Translations under genes and position numbers: made by a program | The notes under the pieces: generated by a model | Database searches by the model: none | Seen by the model: only the letters and a program-made list of their open reading frames with translations | Told to the model about the DNA's origin: nothing | In this document: piece after piece, positions 42,731 to 52,039 of the stretch | Position numbering within the stretch: the stretch's first letter is position 1 | Layout: the number at the start of each line of letters is the position of its first letter | Assembly: GCA_001897675.1 (NCBI GenBank) | Contig: MKUE01000005.1 | Span: 1 to 64,000, forward strand | DNA from: Thiobacillus sp. 65-1059 | GTDB lineage: Bacteria; Pseudomonadota; Gammaproteobacteria; Burkholderiales; Thiobacillaceae | Direction of reading: 5' to 3' | Length of the DNA stretch: 64,000 nt

Positions 42731-44182
42731 CTACTGCATCAGGCTCTTGACCCGCACGCGGTAGCTGAGCGTCGCGCTGCCCTCGGCGGGCACCCGCACC
42801 CGCCATTCGGCAGTGCCGGCCGCCACCCTGGTATGCGGCTGCGATTCGGAGAGCATCGTCCAGTCGCCCGGTATCGGCTCGCGCACTGTGACGCTTACCG
42901 CTTCCGGCTTGGCATTCTTCAGTACGATTTCATACGCCGACTCGAACACGTAGCCGGTGCGGCCGTTGCCGGCCAGCTTCTGGAAGGCGGTCTGTTTCTT
43001 GTCCGCCGTCAGGTCGAAGGCATTGCCGAGATTGAGGCGCACCGTTTCGTTCTTTGGCGTGTGATCGATGCGATCCTCGCCGACAAACTGCGCGTTGCCC
43101 TGGCTGTCCTTCTTGTAAACCCGGACGACTCCCCTGGGCAGCGGCACGCCCAGACCTTCACCCTTGTTGTCGAATTCGACGAACACGCCCACCTTGATTT
43201 TATGCCCCAGCTCGCCATGCTGACCCGAGTAGTAGTAAGCCGCGCCTTCGAGCAGGAACGTCTTCTTCAGCGGCACCCGGCCGGCCGACAGCAGCGCCAC
43301 CTGCTTGGTCTGGTTTTCCGCCAGCGTGGTGGGGCGTTGCAGCGTGTAGAGGTGGTATTCGAACAGGGATTCCTGCTGCAGCTCGGCCACGTCGGCCGCT
43401 TTCGCCGCCATCGCCATCGTCGCGCGCGGCACCGCCTGGGCGTCGCGCACCCGGTTGAGGTCGCCCGCCACCAATTGCAGCTTGGCATTGGGATAGGCTG
43501 CGCCGCTCTGGTTGGTCAGTGTCACCCAGCCGTTGAGATCCAGCCGGTCGTCAGCGGCATTCAGCTCGGCGACATAATCGGCCCGCCACGACAGCCCGCC
43601 GGTCAGATAGGACAATTCCAGATCCTGTGCGCCCGCCGACGGGTTGATCAGCGAGATGACGAGCGTGGGCTTGTCGCGCAAGCTGTCGGGCACGCCCGCA
43701 AACGCCAGCCGCCCCGGCACACCGGTTTCGATGCGATCGGCGAACTTGAGCACCACGCCGCCGTTGGTCGCCAGCACCTGCGCCGTTTCGCGGGTTTCCG
43801 CGCCGCTGGCGGGGTGGGTGCGAATGACGCCGACCTCGCGTCCGACGTATTTTTCGAGCAGCTTTTGTGGCGTCAACAGGTCGAAATCGAAGTTCTGTTC
43901 CAGCAGGCGGAATCCGGCGGGGCTCGACACATTGCGCAGCTGCGCCGTCTCCGGGTGCATCTGCGCCGCGACTTCGCGCCATGCCAGCCGGTTGAAGTCG
44001 CGCGCGAGCCCGACCCGCCGCGCATCCCTCACCAAAGCCAGATTGTCGTTGTAGATGGTGACCGCGACGCCTTGCTGGTCGGCTGCCGTGCTGCCGGTCT
44101 CGTCGCGCGGCGCGCCCCAGCCGGGTTGAGAGGCAAAGAGCAGGCCGCCCAGCAGCGCATTCAGCAGTTCCTTCTTCGTCAT
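42731..44182 (-). CDS. exported DUF4139-domain protein
   Basis: 483 residues with a signal peptide (to about PGWGA). The bulk is DUF4139, with YLTGGLSWRADYVAEL and WVTLTNQSGAAYPNAKLQLVAG as typical blocks and a beta-rich C-terminal end. The ATG at 44182 is chosen because AAGGAGA lies just upstream; a longer frame to 44215 is possible. Function of the family is unknown; members are often exported surface or mucoidy-related proteins. Confidence 0.85.
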   Translation of the reverse strand: MTKKELLNALLGGLLFASQPGWGAPRDETGSTAADQQGVAVTIYNDNLALVRDARRVGLARDFNRLAWREVAAQMHPETAQLRNVSSPAGFRLLEQNFDFDLLTPQKLLEKYVGREVGVIRTHPASGAETRETAQVLATNGGVVLKFADRIETGVPGRLAFAGVPDSLRDKPTLVISLINPSAGAQDLELSYLTGGLSWRADYVAELNAADDRLDLNGWVTLTNQSGAAYPNAKLQLVAGDLNRVRDAQAVPRATMAMAAKAADVAELQQESLFEYHLYTLQRPTTLAENQTKQVALLSAGRVPLKKTFLLEGAAYYYSGQHGELGHKIKVGVFVEFDNKGEGLGVPLPRGVVRVYKKDSQGNAQFVGEDRIDHTPKNETVRLNLGNAFDLTADKKQTAFQKLAGNGRTGYVFESAYEIVLKNAKPEAVSVTVREPIPGDWTMLSESQPHTRVAAGTAEWRVRVPAEGSATLSYRVRVKSLMQ

Positions 44183-44283
44183 GTCGTCTCCTTCGCGTTT
44201 TGCGGCAACGGGCATGATGCCCGATGCACGCGAAAAATGGTTCGCGGCGCTAGAATGGCCGAACCCATTTTGCAGTGACTGTC

Positions 44284-45576
44284 ATGAGCGCAGACGACCT
44301 CCATCCATCCCGCATAGTCGGCGGCGGCATCAATACCCGCGAATCCGATCAGCCCGTGGTGGTGACGCAGATGCTGGGCATCGCCAGCAGCAACCCGGTT
44401 CGCGAGGAAGTCCTGCGGGAGCGTTTCCTGTCGTTCGATCCGCTGTTCGACGCCGCCTCCAGCCTGGTCGCCCACCAGCTGGTGCTGCGCGGACGCACCG
44501 CTGCCGCCGATGCGCCAGCCGAGCTTCGGCAGATGGACGAGGACATGTTGCTGACTGGCCTGTATTCCCTGACGCAGGACGGCCTGACGGGTGAGCTGCC
44601 CTTGCTGGTGCGGATCAGCGCCGGCGTGCTGTTCAGCGACATCCCGCAGCAACTCGATCACCGCCAGCTGATCTGGTGCGTAAGCCTTGATAACGAACAG
44701 CATCTGGCGCGCGCCCTCGCGCTGCAGGACGCCGGGCTGACGTTCTGCCCTGCCTTCGACAGCAACCACGCGGTGATGCAGGATAGCGTCTCCGCCTGGC
44801 GCTATCTGGCCTGCCGCGCCGACGACATTCCACCCGCGGTGTCTGCGCGCCTGATCGTGGAGGGGGTACGGCACGCCCATACCCAGGCACGCTGGCCTGC
44901 CAACGCCTGGTTCAAAGGCAGCCTGTTTTCGGGCGACACCCAGCCGGCCGCCAATACCCGCGAGCAGGCCGTGCAGTTCGACTTGCTGGCGATCGCGCTG
45001 CGCCAGTCGCTCGACACACTGATCCAGTTTTTCCGGCTGAACCCGGACATGGCGCCACGCCTGCTCGCCATCGCCAACTCGCCGATCGGCGGCCTGAGCC
45101 GACCCGCCGAATCGGCCGCCCACGCCCTGGTCATGCTGGGCCCCCAGCGCGCCGCGCGCGTGGCGATACTGCTGGCCCTGGCCGGCACCCATCCCACCGA
45201 GGCCACGCGCCACTATGCCGTGACCGCGCTCACGCGCGCGCTCTTCATGGGCAAGGTCACGCGTCTGGGCGCGCCGGCCGAGAGCGCCGCCGCCGCATTC
45301 GAGATCGGCCTGCTGTCGGCCGCCCCCCATGCGCTGTCGCTACCGCTGGAGGCGCTGATCCGCAAGCTGGGGCTGCCGGCGGCCAGTGCGCTGGCCTTGA
45401 GCGTGCATCCCTCCCCCGAAGGCGCGATGCTGCAACTGGCGCACGCCTGCGAAAACAACGATGCCGGGGTACTGGCCCGCTATGCGCAGCAGCTGGATAT
45501 CCCGCTGCACCAGATTTCGGTGGCCTACCTGGATGCCCTGATCGCAGCCTCGGCGCTCGACGCAGCATTGCATTGA
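44284..45576 (+). CDS. YuxH-like protein: degenerate EAL plus HDOD domain
   Basis: About 430 residues. The N-terminal half (about 40-195) resembles an EAL fold that has lost its catalytic motif (AHQLVLRG in place of E-x-L), and the C-terminal half (about 225-410) is an HDOD domain (LLAIANSPIGGLSR, then HALVMLGPQRAARVAILL). Such proteins are signalling adaptors without phosphodiesterase activity. ATG 44284 is preferred to GTG 44275. Divergent from the DUF4139 gene. Confidence 0.8.
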   Translation: MSADDLHPSRIVGGGINTRESDQPVVVTQMLGIASSNPVREEVLRERFLSFDPLFDAASSLVAHQLVLRGRTAAADAPAELRQMDEDMLLTGLYSLTQDGLTGELPLLVRISAGVLFSDIPQQLDHRQLIWCVSLDNEQHLARALALQDAGLTFCPAFDSNHAVMQDSVSAWRYLACRADDIPPAVSARLIVEGVRHAHTQARWPANAWFKGSLFSGDTQPAANTREQAVQFDLLAIALRQSLDTLIQFFRLNPDMAPRLLAIANSPIGGLSRPAESAAHALVMLGPQRAARVAILLALAGTHPTEATRHYAVTALTRALFMGKVTRLGAPAESAAAAFEIGLLSAAPHALSLPLEALIRKLGLPAASALALSVHPSPEGAMLQLAHACENNDAGVLARYAQQLDIPLHQISVAYLDALIAASALDAALH

Positions 45577-45616
45577 AGCAGCGTAAAATGGCGGTTTTTG
45601 TCCGCGCGCCCGTGCC

Positions 45617-46393
45617 ATGCATCCCACCCTGGTTTTCGACATTGAAACGATCCCCGACCTCGCCGGATTCGCCGCGGTCAACGGCATAGCCGAAACAGCG
45701 CTCCCGCACGCGGAACTCGCCGAAATGGCGCTGTTGAACCGCCGCCAGAAAACCGGCAGCGACTTCATGCCGCATCACCTGCACCTCATCGTCGCCATCT
45801 CCTGCGTGCTCAGGAGCGGCGACCAACTGAAGGTATGGTCGCTCGGCGAACCAGGCAGCAGCGAGGCCGAACTGATCCAGCGCTTCTACGACGGCATCGA
45901 GCGCTATACCCCGCAGCTGGTGTCGTGGAACGGCGGCGGCTTCGACCTGCCGGTGCTGCATTACCGCAGCCTGATCCATGGCGTGACGGCGGCGCGCTAC
46001 TGGGACTGGGGCGACGACGACAAGGATTTCAAGTGGAATAACTATCTGGGCCGCTACCACACCCGCCATCTGGATTTGATGGACGTGTTGGCGATGTACC
46101 AGCCGCGCGCCAATGCGCCGCTCGACCAGATGGCCAAGCTGTGCGGCTTTCCCGGCAAGCTGGGGATGGACGGCTCGAAAGTGCTGGACGCCTTCCAGCA
46201 GGGGGAAATCGACGCCATCCGCAATTACTGCGAAACCGACGTGATGAACACCTGGCTGGTCTATCTACGCTTCCAGAAAATACGCGGCACGCTCTCCGAG
46301 TCGGCCTACGCCGCCGAGATCGAACTTGCACGCAGCACAGTGCAGGCCCACCCTGCCCCGCACTGGCAGGAGTTCCTGGCGGCCTGGGCATGA
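45617..46393 (+). CDS. predicted 3'-5' exonuclease (PolB-like DEDD fold)
   Basis: 258 residues. Exo I motif FDIETIPD is at the start, Exo [19 protein letters not shown] (about 98-114), and Exo III follows around [17 protein letters not shown]. This matches stand-alone exonucleases related to the proofreading domain of family B polymerases. The TGA overlaps the rlmD ATG, so the two are coupled. Confidence 0.88.
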   Translation: MHPTLVFDIETIPDLAGFAAVNGIAETALPHAELAEMALLNRRQKTGSDFMPHHLHLIVAISCVLRSGDQLKVWSLGEPGSSEAELIQRFYDGIERYTPQLVSWNGGGFDLPVLHYRSLIHGVTAARYWDWGDDDKDFKWNNYLGRYHTRHLDLMDVLAMYQPRANAPLDQMAKLCGFPGKLGMDGSKVLDAFQQGEIDAIRNYCETDVMNTWLVYLRFQKIRGTLSESAYAAEIELARSTVQAHPAPHWQEFLAAWA

Positions 46394-47688
46394 ACCCCAT
46401 CGTCGACATCCTCTCCCTCGACCACGAGGGTCATGGCGTGGCGCGCATCGACGGCAAGGTCACTTTCGTCGACGGCGCCCTGGCGGGCGAACGCGCGGAA
46501 ATCGCGGTCTACCGCAAGCATGCCAAATACAATTCGGCCAACGCGGTCGCCATCCTCGACGCCAGCGCCCAGCGCACCGAGCCGCGCTGCCGCTATTTCG
46601 GCCGCTGCGGCGGCTGCTCGATGCAGCATCTGGAAGCCAGCGCCCAGGTCGCCGCCAAGCAGCGCGTGCTGGAAGAAAGCCTCGCCCGCATCGGCAAGGT
46701 CCGCCCCGACGTCATCCTGCCCGCCCTGCACGGCCCCAGCTGGGGCTATCGCCACCGCGCGCGGCTATCGTCGCGCCGGGTCGACAAGAAAGGCGGCGTG
46801 CTGGTCGGCTTCCACGAAAAACGCTCCAGCTTCATTGCCGACATAGCGAGCTGCGAGATCCTCACGCCCGATGTCTCGGCGCTAATCCAGCCGCTGCGCG
46901 AGCTGATCGTGCAGTTGTCGAACGCCGACCGCACCCCGCAGATCGAGGTCGCCGTCGGCGAACACGTCACCGTGCTGGTGTTCCGCCTGCTTGAGCCATG
47001 GAGCGACGAGGACGCCGCAAAAGTGCGCAGCTTCGCCGAACGCCACCGCGTGCAGGTGTGGGAGCAGAAAAAAGGCCCCGACACCGCGCGCCCATTCTGG
47101 CCGGAAATTGCGCCCGAACTCAGCTACAGCCTGCCGGAGTTCGGCCTCGTCATGCCTTTCAGGCCGACCGAATTCACCCAGGTCAACACCGCCATCAACC
47201 GCGCCCTGGTCGGCCGCGCGCTGCGCCTGCTGCAGCCCCGGGCCGGCGAGCGCATCGCGGACCTGTTCTGCGGCCTGGGCAATTTCACCCTGCCGATCGC
47301 CAGCAGCGGCGCCGAGGTGCTCGGCATCGAAGGCAGTGCCGAACTGGTTGCCCGCGCGCGCGAAAACGCCCTGCGCAACCGCCTGCCCAACGCCCGCTTC
47401 GCGGTCGACAACCTGTTCGAGATGACCCCGGAAAAATTCGCCGCCCTCGGGCATTTCGACAAACTGCTGATCGACCCGCCGCGTTCCGGTGCCATCGAGG
47501 TCGTCAAATCCCTGCCCGACAGCGGCGGGCCGCAGCGCATCGTCTACGTCTCGTGCGATCCCGCCACGCTGGCGCGCGACGCCGAGGTGCTGGTGCACGT
47601 CAAGGGCTACCGGCTCGAAGCGGCAGGCATCGCCAACATGTTCCCGCACACGGCGCATGTGGAGTCGATTGCGCTTTTCCAGCGCTAA
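46390..47688 (+). CDS. rlmD: 23S rRNA (uracil-5)-methyltransferase, RlmD type
   Basis: 432 residues: N-terminal TRAM domain (about 1-60), then cysteines of an iron-sulfur cluster in [15 protein letters not shown], then the SAM-binding [15 protein letters not shown] and the catalytic [12 protein letters not shown]. RlmD methylates U1939 of 23S rRNA. ATG 46390 is chosen for the ATGA overlap with the exonuclease and because the TRAM domain begins there. Confidence 0.93.
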   Translation: MNPIVDILSLDHEGHGVARIDGKVTFVDGALAGERAEIAVYRKHAKYNSANAVAILDASAQRTEPRCRYFGRCGGCSMQHLEASAQVAAKQRVLEESLARIGKVRPDVILPALHGPSWGYRHRARLSSRRVDKKGGVLVGFHEKRSSFIADIASCEILTPDVSALIQPLRELIVQLSNADRTPQIEVAVGEHVTVLVFRLLEPWSDEDAAKVRSFAERHRVQVWEQKKGPDTARPFWPEIAPELSYSLPEFGLVMPFRPTEFTQVNTAINRALVGRALRLLQPRAGERIADLFCGLGNFTLPIASSGAEVLGIEGSAELVARARENALRNRLPNARFAVDNLFEMTPEKFAALGHFDKLLIDPPRSGAIEVVKSLPDSGGPQRIVYVSCDPATLARDAEVLVHVKGYRLEAAGIANMFPHTAHVESIALFQR

Positions 47689-47726
47689 TCCATTAAACTC
47701 ACGCGCTTAACTCATTATCGAAAACC

Positions 47727-48956
47727 ATGGCACTCATCGTACAAAAATACGGCGGCAGCTCGGTCGCCAATGTCGAACGCATCCGCGCAGTGGCCGAACG
47801 CGTGGCCAAATTCAAGATGCTCGGGCATCAGGTGGTGGTGGTGCTCTCGGCCATGTCGGGCGAGACCAACCGGCTGATTGCGCTGGCCAAACAGATCCAG
47901 TCCACCCCCGACCCGCGCGAACTGGACGTGATGGTGTCCACCGGCGAGCAGGTCACCATCGCCCTGCTGGCGATGGCGCTGAAAGACCTGGGCCTGAAAG
48001 CGAAAAGCTACACCGGTGCGCAGGTGCGCATCCTCACCGACAACGCCTTCACCAAGGCGCGCATCCTGTCGATCGACGAATCCAGGATGCGCGCCGATCT
48101 GGACTCCGGCCATGTGGTCGTGGTCGCCGGCTTCCAGGGAGTCGACGAACAGGGCAACATCACCACGCTGGGGCGCGGCGGTTCCGACACCACCGGCGTG
48201 GCGCTGGCAGCCGCGCTCAAGGCTGACGAATGCCAGATCTACACCGATGTCGATGGCGTCTACACCACCGATCCGCGCATCGTGCCCGAGGCACGCCGGC
48301 TTAAAAGCATCACCTTCGAGGAAATGCTCGAAATGGCGAGCCTGGGTTCCAAGGTGCTGCAAATCCGCTCGGTCGAATTCGCCGGCAAGTACAAAGTAAA
48401 ACTCCGCGTGCTGTCCAGCTTTCAGGACGAAGGCGACGGCACGCTCATCACCTTCGAGGAAAACAACCCCATGGAACAGGCCATCATTTCAGGCATCGCA
48501 TTCAACCGCGACGAAGCCAAGATCACCGTGGTCGGCGTGCCCGACCACCCCGGTATCGCCTACCAGATTCTCGGCCCGGTGGCCGATGCCAACATCGACG
48601 TCGACATGATCGTGCAGAACGTGGGGCACACCCAGACCACCGACTTCACCTTCACCGTGCACCGCAACGACTTCGCCAAGGCGATGGATATCGTCAAGGT
48701 AACCGCCGCCGGCATTGGCGCGCGCGAGGTCACCGGCGACGACAAAATCGCCAAAATCTCCATCGTCGGCGTCGGCATGCGCTCGCACGTCGGCATCGCC
48801 CGCAAGATGTTCGAGACCCTGTCGGTCGAAAACATCAACCTGCAGATGATCTCCACGTCCGAGATCAAAATCTCGGTCGTGGTCGAGGACAAATACATGG
48901 AACTCGCCGTGCGCGCGCTGCATCAGGCGTTCGAGCTGGATAAAGCCACGGCCTGA
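47727..48956 (+). CDS. lysC: aspartate kinase
   Basis: 409 residues. Starts ALIVQKYGGSSVAN, with the kinase motif TLGRGGSDTTGVALAAAL, TDVDGVYTTDPRIV and two C-terminal ACT domains (from about residue 265) that bind lysine/threonine for feedback control. It makes aspartyl phosphate for lysine, threonine and methionine. Two tRNA genes follow. Confidence 0.97.
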   Translation: MALIVQKYGGSSVANVERIRAVAERVAKFKMLGHQVVVVLSAMSGETNRLIALAKQIQSTPDPRELDVMVSTGEQVTIALLAMALKDLGLKAKSYTGAQVRILTDNAFTKARILSIDESRMRADLDSGHVVVVAGFQGVDEQGNITTLGRGGSDTTGVALAAALKADECQIYTDVDGVYTTDPRIVPEARRLKSITFEEMLEMASLGSKVLQIRSVEFAGKYKVKLRVLSSFQDEGDGTLITFEENNPMEQAIISGIAFNRDEAKITVVGVPDHPGIAYQILGPVADANIDVDMIVQNVGHTQTTDFTFTVHRNDFAKAMDIVKVTAAGIGAREVTGDDKIAKISIVGVGMRSHVGIARKMFETLSVENINLQMISTSEIKISVVVEDKYMELAVRALHQAFELDKATA

Positions 48957-48999
48957 GGTGGCGTTCGTCCGCGCATTCCGCTACAATGCGCGGCGGTTC

Positions 49000-49093
49000 G
49001 GAGACGTGGCCGAGTGGTTGAAGGTACTCCCCTGCTAAGGGAGCATGCGGGCTTAAACCTGCATCGAGGGTTCGAATCCCTCCGTCTCCGCCA
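49000..49093 (+). tRNA. tRNA-Ser (anticodon GCT)
   Basis: A 94-base tRNA with a long variable arm: acceptor GGAGACG/CGTCTCC, anticodon loop CTGCTAA (GCT), T arm GGTTCGAATCC, discriminator G and encoded CCA. A TACAAT -10 element at 48982-48987 lies 12 bases upstream. Confidence 0.96.
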
Positions 49094-49111
49094 AATTATG
49101 AGTTGTTGTAC

Positions 49112-49140
49112 CTGCCATCGACGCAAAAAATGCGTATAAT
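49112..49140 (+). promoter_or_regulatory. promoter of tRNA-Arg
   Basis: CTGCCA (-35 like, 4 of 6), 17-base spacer, perfect TATAAT at 49135-49140, 14 bases before the tRNA start. Confidence 0.65.
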
Positions 49141-49154
49141 GCGCAACCTTCAAA

Positions 49155-49231
49155 GCGCCCGTAGCTCAGCTGGATAGAGTACTTGGCTACGAACCAAGGG
49201 GTCAGGAGTTCGAATCTCTTCGGGCGCGCCA
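49155..49231 (+). tRNA. tRNA-Arg (anticodon ACG)
   Basis: A 77-base tRNA: acceptor GCGCCCG/CGGGCGC, D arm AGCTCAGCTGG, anticodon stem CTTGG/CCAAG with loop CTACGAA (ACG, read as ICG), T arm AGTTCGAATCT, discriminator G, encoded CCA. Confidence 0.96.
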
Positions 49232-49240
49232 AAATACCAG

Positions 49241-49273
49241 AAAGGCCGGTTCCATCAAGGGGCCGGCCTTTTT
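49241..49273 (+). terminator. intrinsic terminator after tRNA-Arg
   Basis: AAAGGCCGG / CCGGCCTTT stem of 9 pairs with a 13-base loop, followed by further T. Begins 10 bases after the tRNA. Confidence 0.85.
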
Positions 49274-49676
49274 GCATTGCGGCCGCGGGGAGTGGCTCCG
49301 ACGCCAAACGCCTGATATCGAAAACGCAAACCGCCCCACCAGAACCGGCCCAGGCGTGTTTGCGGAACGCCCGCACAGCAAACGGTTGCGGCACGCCCGG
49401 CACCGCAGTTCATCTCCTGGCGCACCCATTCAAAAGACCCGCAGCGTTGCGGGTCTTGTTCGTTTGCACGGCCTAAATCTTCATTAACCTCCGGCACGGC
49501 AACGCTTGCGCCACGCGCAGCACGGCTGCTCACCGTCCCTGTGCGCGCCCCGATCATCGGCCGGCAATCCGCTTCCGCCGGATCGCCCGATCCGCCCCTT
49601 GCTCCATGGAAGCGCCTTTCGCACCTTGGCAGCGCGAAATCACGCAGGCAGACGCGATAGCGGTTAACGGCCATGC

Positions 49677-49714
49677 GTTAACAATAAACGCACACTTAAC
49701 TGTTTATTGTTAAC
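49677..49714. promoter_or_regulatory. perfect 13-bp inverted repeat, likely sigma-54 activator site
   Basis: GTTAACAATAAAC (49677-49689) and GTTTATTGTTAAC (49702-49714) are exact reverse complements separated by 12 bases. The right arm ends 62 bases before the -24 element, a usual position for an enhancer. A diverged version lies upstream of the sigma-54 activator gene (59293-59323), which points to that protein as the binder. Confidence 0.7.
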
Positions 49715-49776
49715 AAAAAACATCTCGCCCATCGCACAAAAAACACAATCTCATTAAAAATCAAAAACATAAAAAC

Positions 49777-49793
49777 TGGCACGACTATCGCTT
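49777..49793 (+). promoter_or_regulatory. sigma-54 (-24/-12) promoter of ncgABC-nirK
   Basis: TGGCACGACTATCGCTT: the -24 box TGGCACG is perfect and the GG and GC are exactly 10 bases apart; the -12 box reads TCGCT against TTGCW. Transcription would start near 49803, about 60 bases before the chosen ncgA start. Confidence 0.8.
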
Positions 49794-49863
49794 ACCAGGG
49801 TGCGTGTGAACTGATCGATTCAATGTCATGAAAAACACTCGACCGCTTGAGAAGGAAACGCCG

Positions 49864-50919
49864 ATGCCACAAAACTCCACCGCATTCACCGCTGCATCCC
49901 ATCTGAAGAACATGGCTTTCGCCCTTGCCGTACTGGCGGCGCCCACTGCGAGCTGGGCGGAAAAACGGACGTTCGACATGACGATCGAAGACACCAGAAT
50001 CATGCTGGTGGACAAGCAGGCGTTCCACACCTTCGCCTTCAATGGCCAGGTTCCCGGACCGCTGGTCCACGTCAAGGAAGGCGACGAGGTCACGGTCAAC
50101 GTCAACAACCTCACCACCCTGCCGCACACGATCCATTGGCATGGCTTGCTGCAACGCGGCACCTGGCAGCAGGACGGGGTGCCGGACGTCACGCAGATGG
50201 CGATCAAGCCCGGCGACAGCTTCACTTATAAATTCGTGGCCGAGCCTTCCGGCACCATGTGGTACCACTGCCACGTCAACGTCAACGAGCACGTGTCGAT
50301 GCGCGGCATGTGGGGCCCCTTCATCGTGGTCCCGAAAAACCCCAATCCGATCGAGAAGAAAGTCACCAAGGATTTCATCATGATGCTGTCGGGCTGGGAC
50401 ACCAAATGGGCGTCCAAGCCGGGCGAAGGCGGGGTGCCGGGGGACGTGTTCAACTACTTCACCATCAACGGCAAGGCCTTTCCCGATTCCCAGCCGCTGC
50501 GCGTGAGCCGGGGCGACGTGATCCGCATCCGCCTGATCGGCGCCGGCGAACTGACCCACGCCATCCATATCCACGGCCATGTCTTCAAGGTGGCGTTCAA
50601 GGACGGCCACGCACTGCCCTATCCCTACGATGCCGACACCATCATGGTCGGTCCTGGCGAGCGCTACGACCTCATCCTCACCATGGACAACCCCGGACGC
50701 TGGGCGATTCACGACCACGTGGATGTCCATACCGTCAATGGCAGCAAGCCGATGGGCGGCGTGATGACGGTCATCGAATACAACGAAATCAACCACAACG
50801 ACCCGCTCTACGCCTGGAAAGGCAAGCAGTTCGTCCCCGATTTCTACTATGAGGAATCGCTGAAAAAGCCCTACGGCATGCACGACGCAGCCGTGTTCAA
50901 GGGACAGGCCATTCAATAA
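49864..50919 (+). CDS. ncgA: two-domain multicopper oxidase (NcgA-like)
   Basis: 351 residues with a signal peptide (ends about TASWA). Copper motifs: HWHG, YHCHVNVNEHVSMRGM (type 1 ligands Cys136, His and Met in domain 1), THAIHIHGH, and HDHVDVH near 283-289. Domain 2 has Asp284 where a type 1 Cys would sit, so the blue copper is only in domain 1 (type C two-domain oxidase). Its place before two cytochromes and nirK matches ncgA of the Nitrosomonas europaea nirK operon. ATG 49864 is chosen because AGAAGGA precedes it; ATG 49828 has no ribosome site. Confidence 0.85.
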   Translation: MPQNSTAFTAASHLKNMAFALAVLAAPTASWAEKRTFDMTIEDTRIMLVDKQAFHTFAFNGQVPGPLVHVKEGDEVTVNVNNLTTLPHTIHWHGLLQRGTWQQDGVPDVTQMAIKPGDSFTYKFVAEPSGTMWYHCHVNVNEHVSMRGMWGPFIVVPKNPNPIEKKVTKDFIMMLSGWDTKWASKPGEGGVPGDVFNYFTINGKAFPDSQPLRVSRGDVIRIRLIGAGELTHAIHIHGHVFKVAFKDGHALPYPYDADTIMVGPGERYDLILTMDNPGRWAIHDHVDVHTVNGSKPMGGVMTVIEYNEINHNDPLYAWKGKQFVPDFYYEESLKKPYGMHDAAVFKGQAIQ

Positions 50920-50931
50920 GCGAAAGGATCA

Positions 50932-51627
50932 ATGATGAATCGACACCTCCTGGCCGCATTGGGGTTGGGGCTTATCGCCGGCCCGGCACTTGCCGCCGAC
51001 GGCATCGGCGCCGGCCTCCTGAAGTCGCAATGCATCGGCTGCCATGCCATCGCAAAACCGGAAAACACCAGTCTCGACCGCCTGTGGGAACGGAAGGGGC
51101 CGGACCTTTATTACGCGGGCAGCAAGTTCAACAAGCCCTGGCTGGAAAAATGGCTGCAGAACCCGGTGCGCATCCGCCCGGCCGGCGAGCTTTACGCCCG
51201 CCATGTGAAAGGCGGCACCAAGGAAGACGTGGTGGACGAGTCGGGCATGGCGCCTCATCCCAAGCTGCCCAAGGCGGATGCCGAAGCGGTTGCCGAAGCG
51301 CTCATGGCGCTTGTCGCCCCGGCCGAACTGGTGAGCAAGGGGGCATTCAAGGGCGAAAAAGTCAGCATGGCGATGGGGGGCATGTTCTTTGGCAAGCTGC
51401 GTGGCTGCGGTGCGTGCCATATGGCCAAACCCGGCTTTGGTGGCGCGTCCGGCGCCGAGCTCTATACCGCCGGCGAGCGTCTGCAGGGGGATTACATCTA
51501 CAGCTACATCAAGAACCCGCAGCAGTTCGATCCGCGCATCTGGATGCCCACGCTCAATCTTGCCGAGCCCGATCTGCAGCGGCTGACGGGCTACATCCTT
51601 CAACTCGGCGCAACGGAGGCCAAATGA
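50932..51627 (+). CDS. ncgB: diheme cytochrome c (NcgB-like)
   Basis: 231 residues, signal peptide to about PALAA. Two heme sites, CIGCH (about residue 34) and CGACH (about 159), each start a cytochrome c domain; distal Met candidates follow (ESGMAPHP and WMPTLNL). A periplasmic electron carrier, probably feeding NirK or the oxidase. It is 12 bases after ncgA and its TGA overlaps the next ATG. Confidence 0.85.
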   Translation: MMNRHLLAALGLGLIAGPALAADGIGAGLLKSQCIGCHAIAKPENTSLDRLWERKGPDLYYAGSKFNKPWLEKWLQNPVRIRPAGELYARHVKGGTKEDVVDESGMAPHPKLPKADAEAVAEALMALVAPAELVSKGAFKGEKVSMAMGGMFFGKLRGCGACHMAKPGFGGASGAELYTAGERLQGDYIYSYIKNPQQFDPRIWMPTLNLAEPDLQRLTGYILQLGATEAK

Positions 51628-52022
51628 TGACGAATAGCAGGCAACTCGCTTCCACGTTTTCCCTGGCGGGGCTCGCCCTGGCTTCCTGTTTCATGCTGCC
51701 GGCCAATGCCGCTGCCGCGGACGAGCAGTACGCCAAGGCTGCGCGCAATTACGACACCTATTGCGCCCAGTGCCACGGCATCAACCGCAACGGCCGCGGC
51801 ATCAACAGCCGCGACATGTCGGTCCAGCCGCGCGACCACACCGACGCCAAGGGCATGGGCGACATTCCGGAAAACGAAATCCTCAAGGTCATCAAGGAAG
51901 GCGGCCTGGCGGTGAACAAGTCGGTGCTCATGCCCGCCTGGGGCAATGTGATGAGCGACACGGAAATCAGGGAAATGGCGGCGTATCTGCGCCATGTGTG
52001 CAACTGCGGTTCAGGTAAATAA
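51624..52022 (+). CDS. ncgC: monoheme cytochrome c (NcgC-like)
   Basis: 132 residues with signal peptide (to about ANAAA). One heme site CAQCH (about 47-51) and a distal Met in VLMPAWGNVMSD. The late CNCGSG is not a heme motif. Likely a small electron donor to NirK. ATGA overlap with ncgB; nirK follows 17 bases later. Confidence 0.87.
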   Translation: MMTNSRQLASTFSLAGLALASCFMLPANAAAADEQYAKAARNYDTYCAQCHGINRNGRGINSRDMSVQPRDHTDAKGMGDIPENEILKVIKEGGLAVNKSVLMPAWGNVMSDTEIREMAAYLRHVCNCGSGK

Positions 52023-52039
52023 ACAAGGAGTTCGATCAC

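Larger units (their letters stand above)
49274..49863. other. 590-base regulatory gap before ncgA
   Basis: No convincing gene. It holds a 10-bp perfect hairpin (AAGACCCGCA/TGCGGGTCTT, 49434-49457), a GC-rich middle, then from about 49660 an AT-rich stretch very unlike its surroundings with the inverted repeat at 49677-49714 and the sigma-54 promoter at 49777-49793. Confidence 0.7.

Noticed and set aside
49274-49660. Short open frames between tRNA-Arg and ncgA as genes
   Set aside because: They are overlapping on both strands, lack ribosome sites and give low-complexity Arg/Pro-rich peptides.
49811-49824. Possible FNR box (TGATCGATTCAA) before ncgA
   Set aside because: The spacing of the half-sites does not fit TTGAT-N4-ATCAA and it lies downstream of the predicted transcript start.
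52003-52019. Second heme site in the NcgC-like cytochrome (CNCGSG)
   Set aside because: No CxxCH; only the CAQCH site qualifies.
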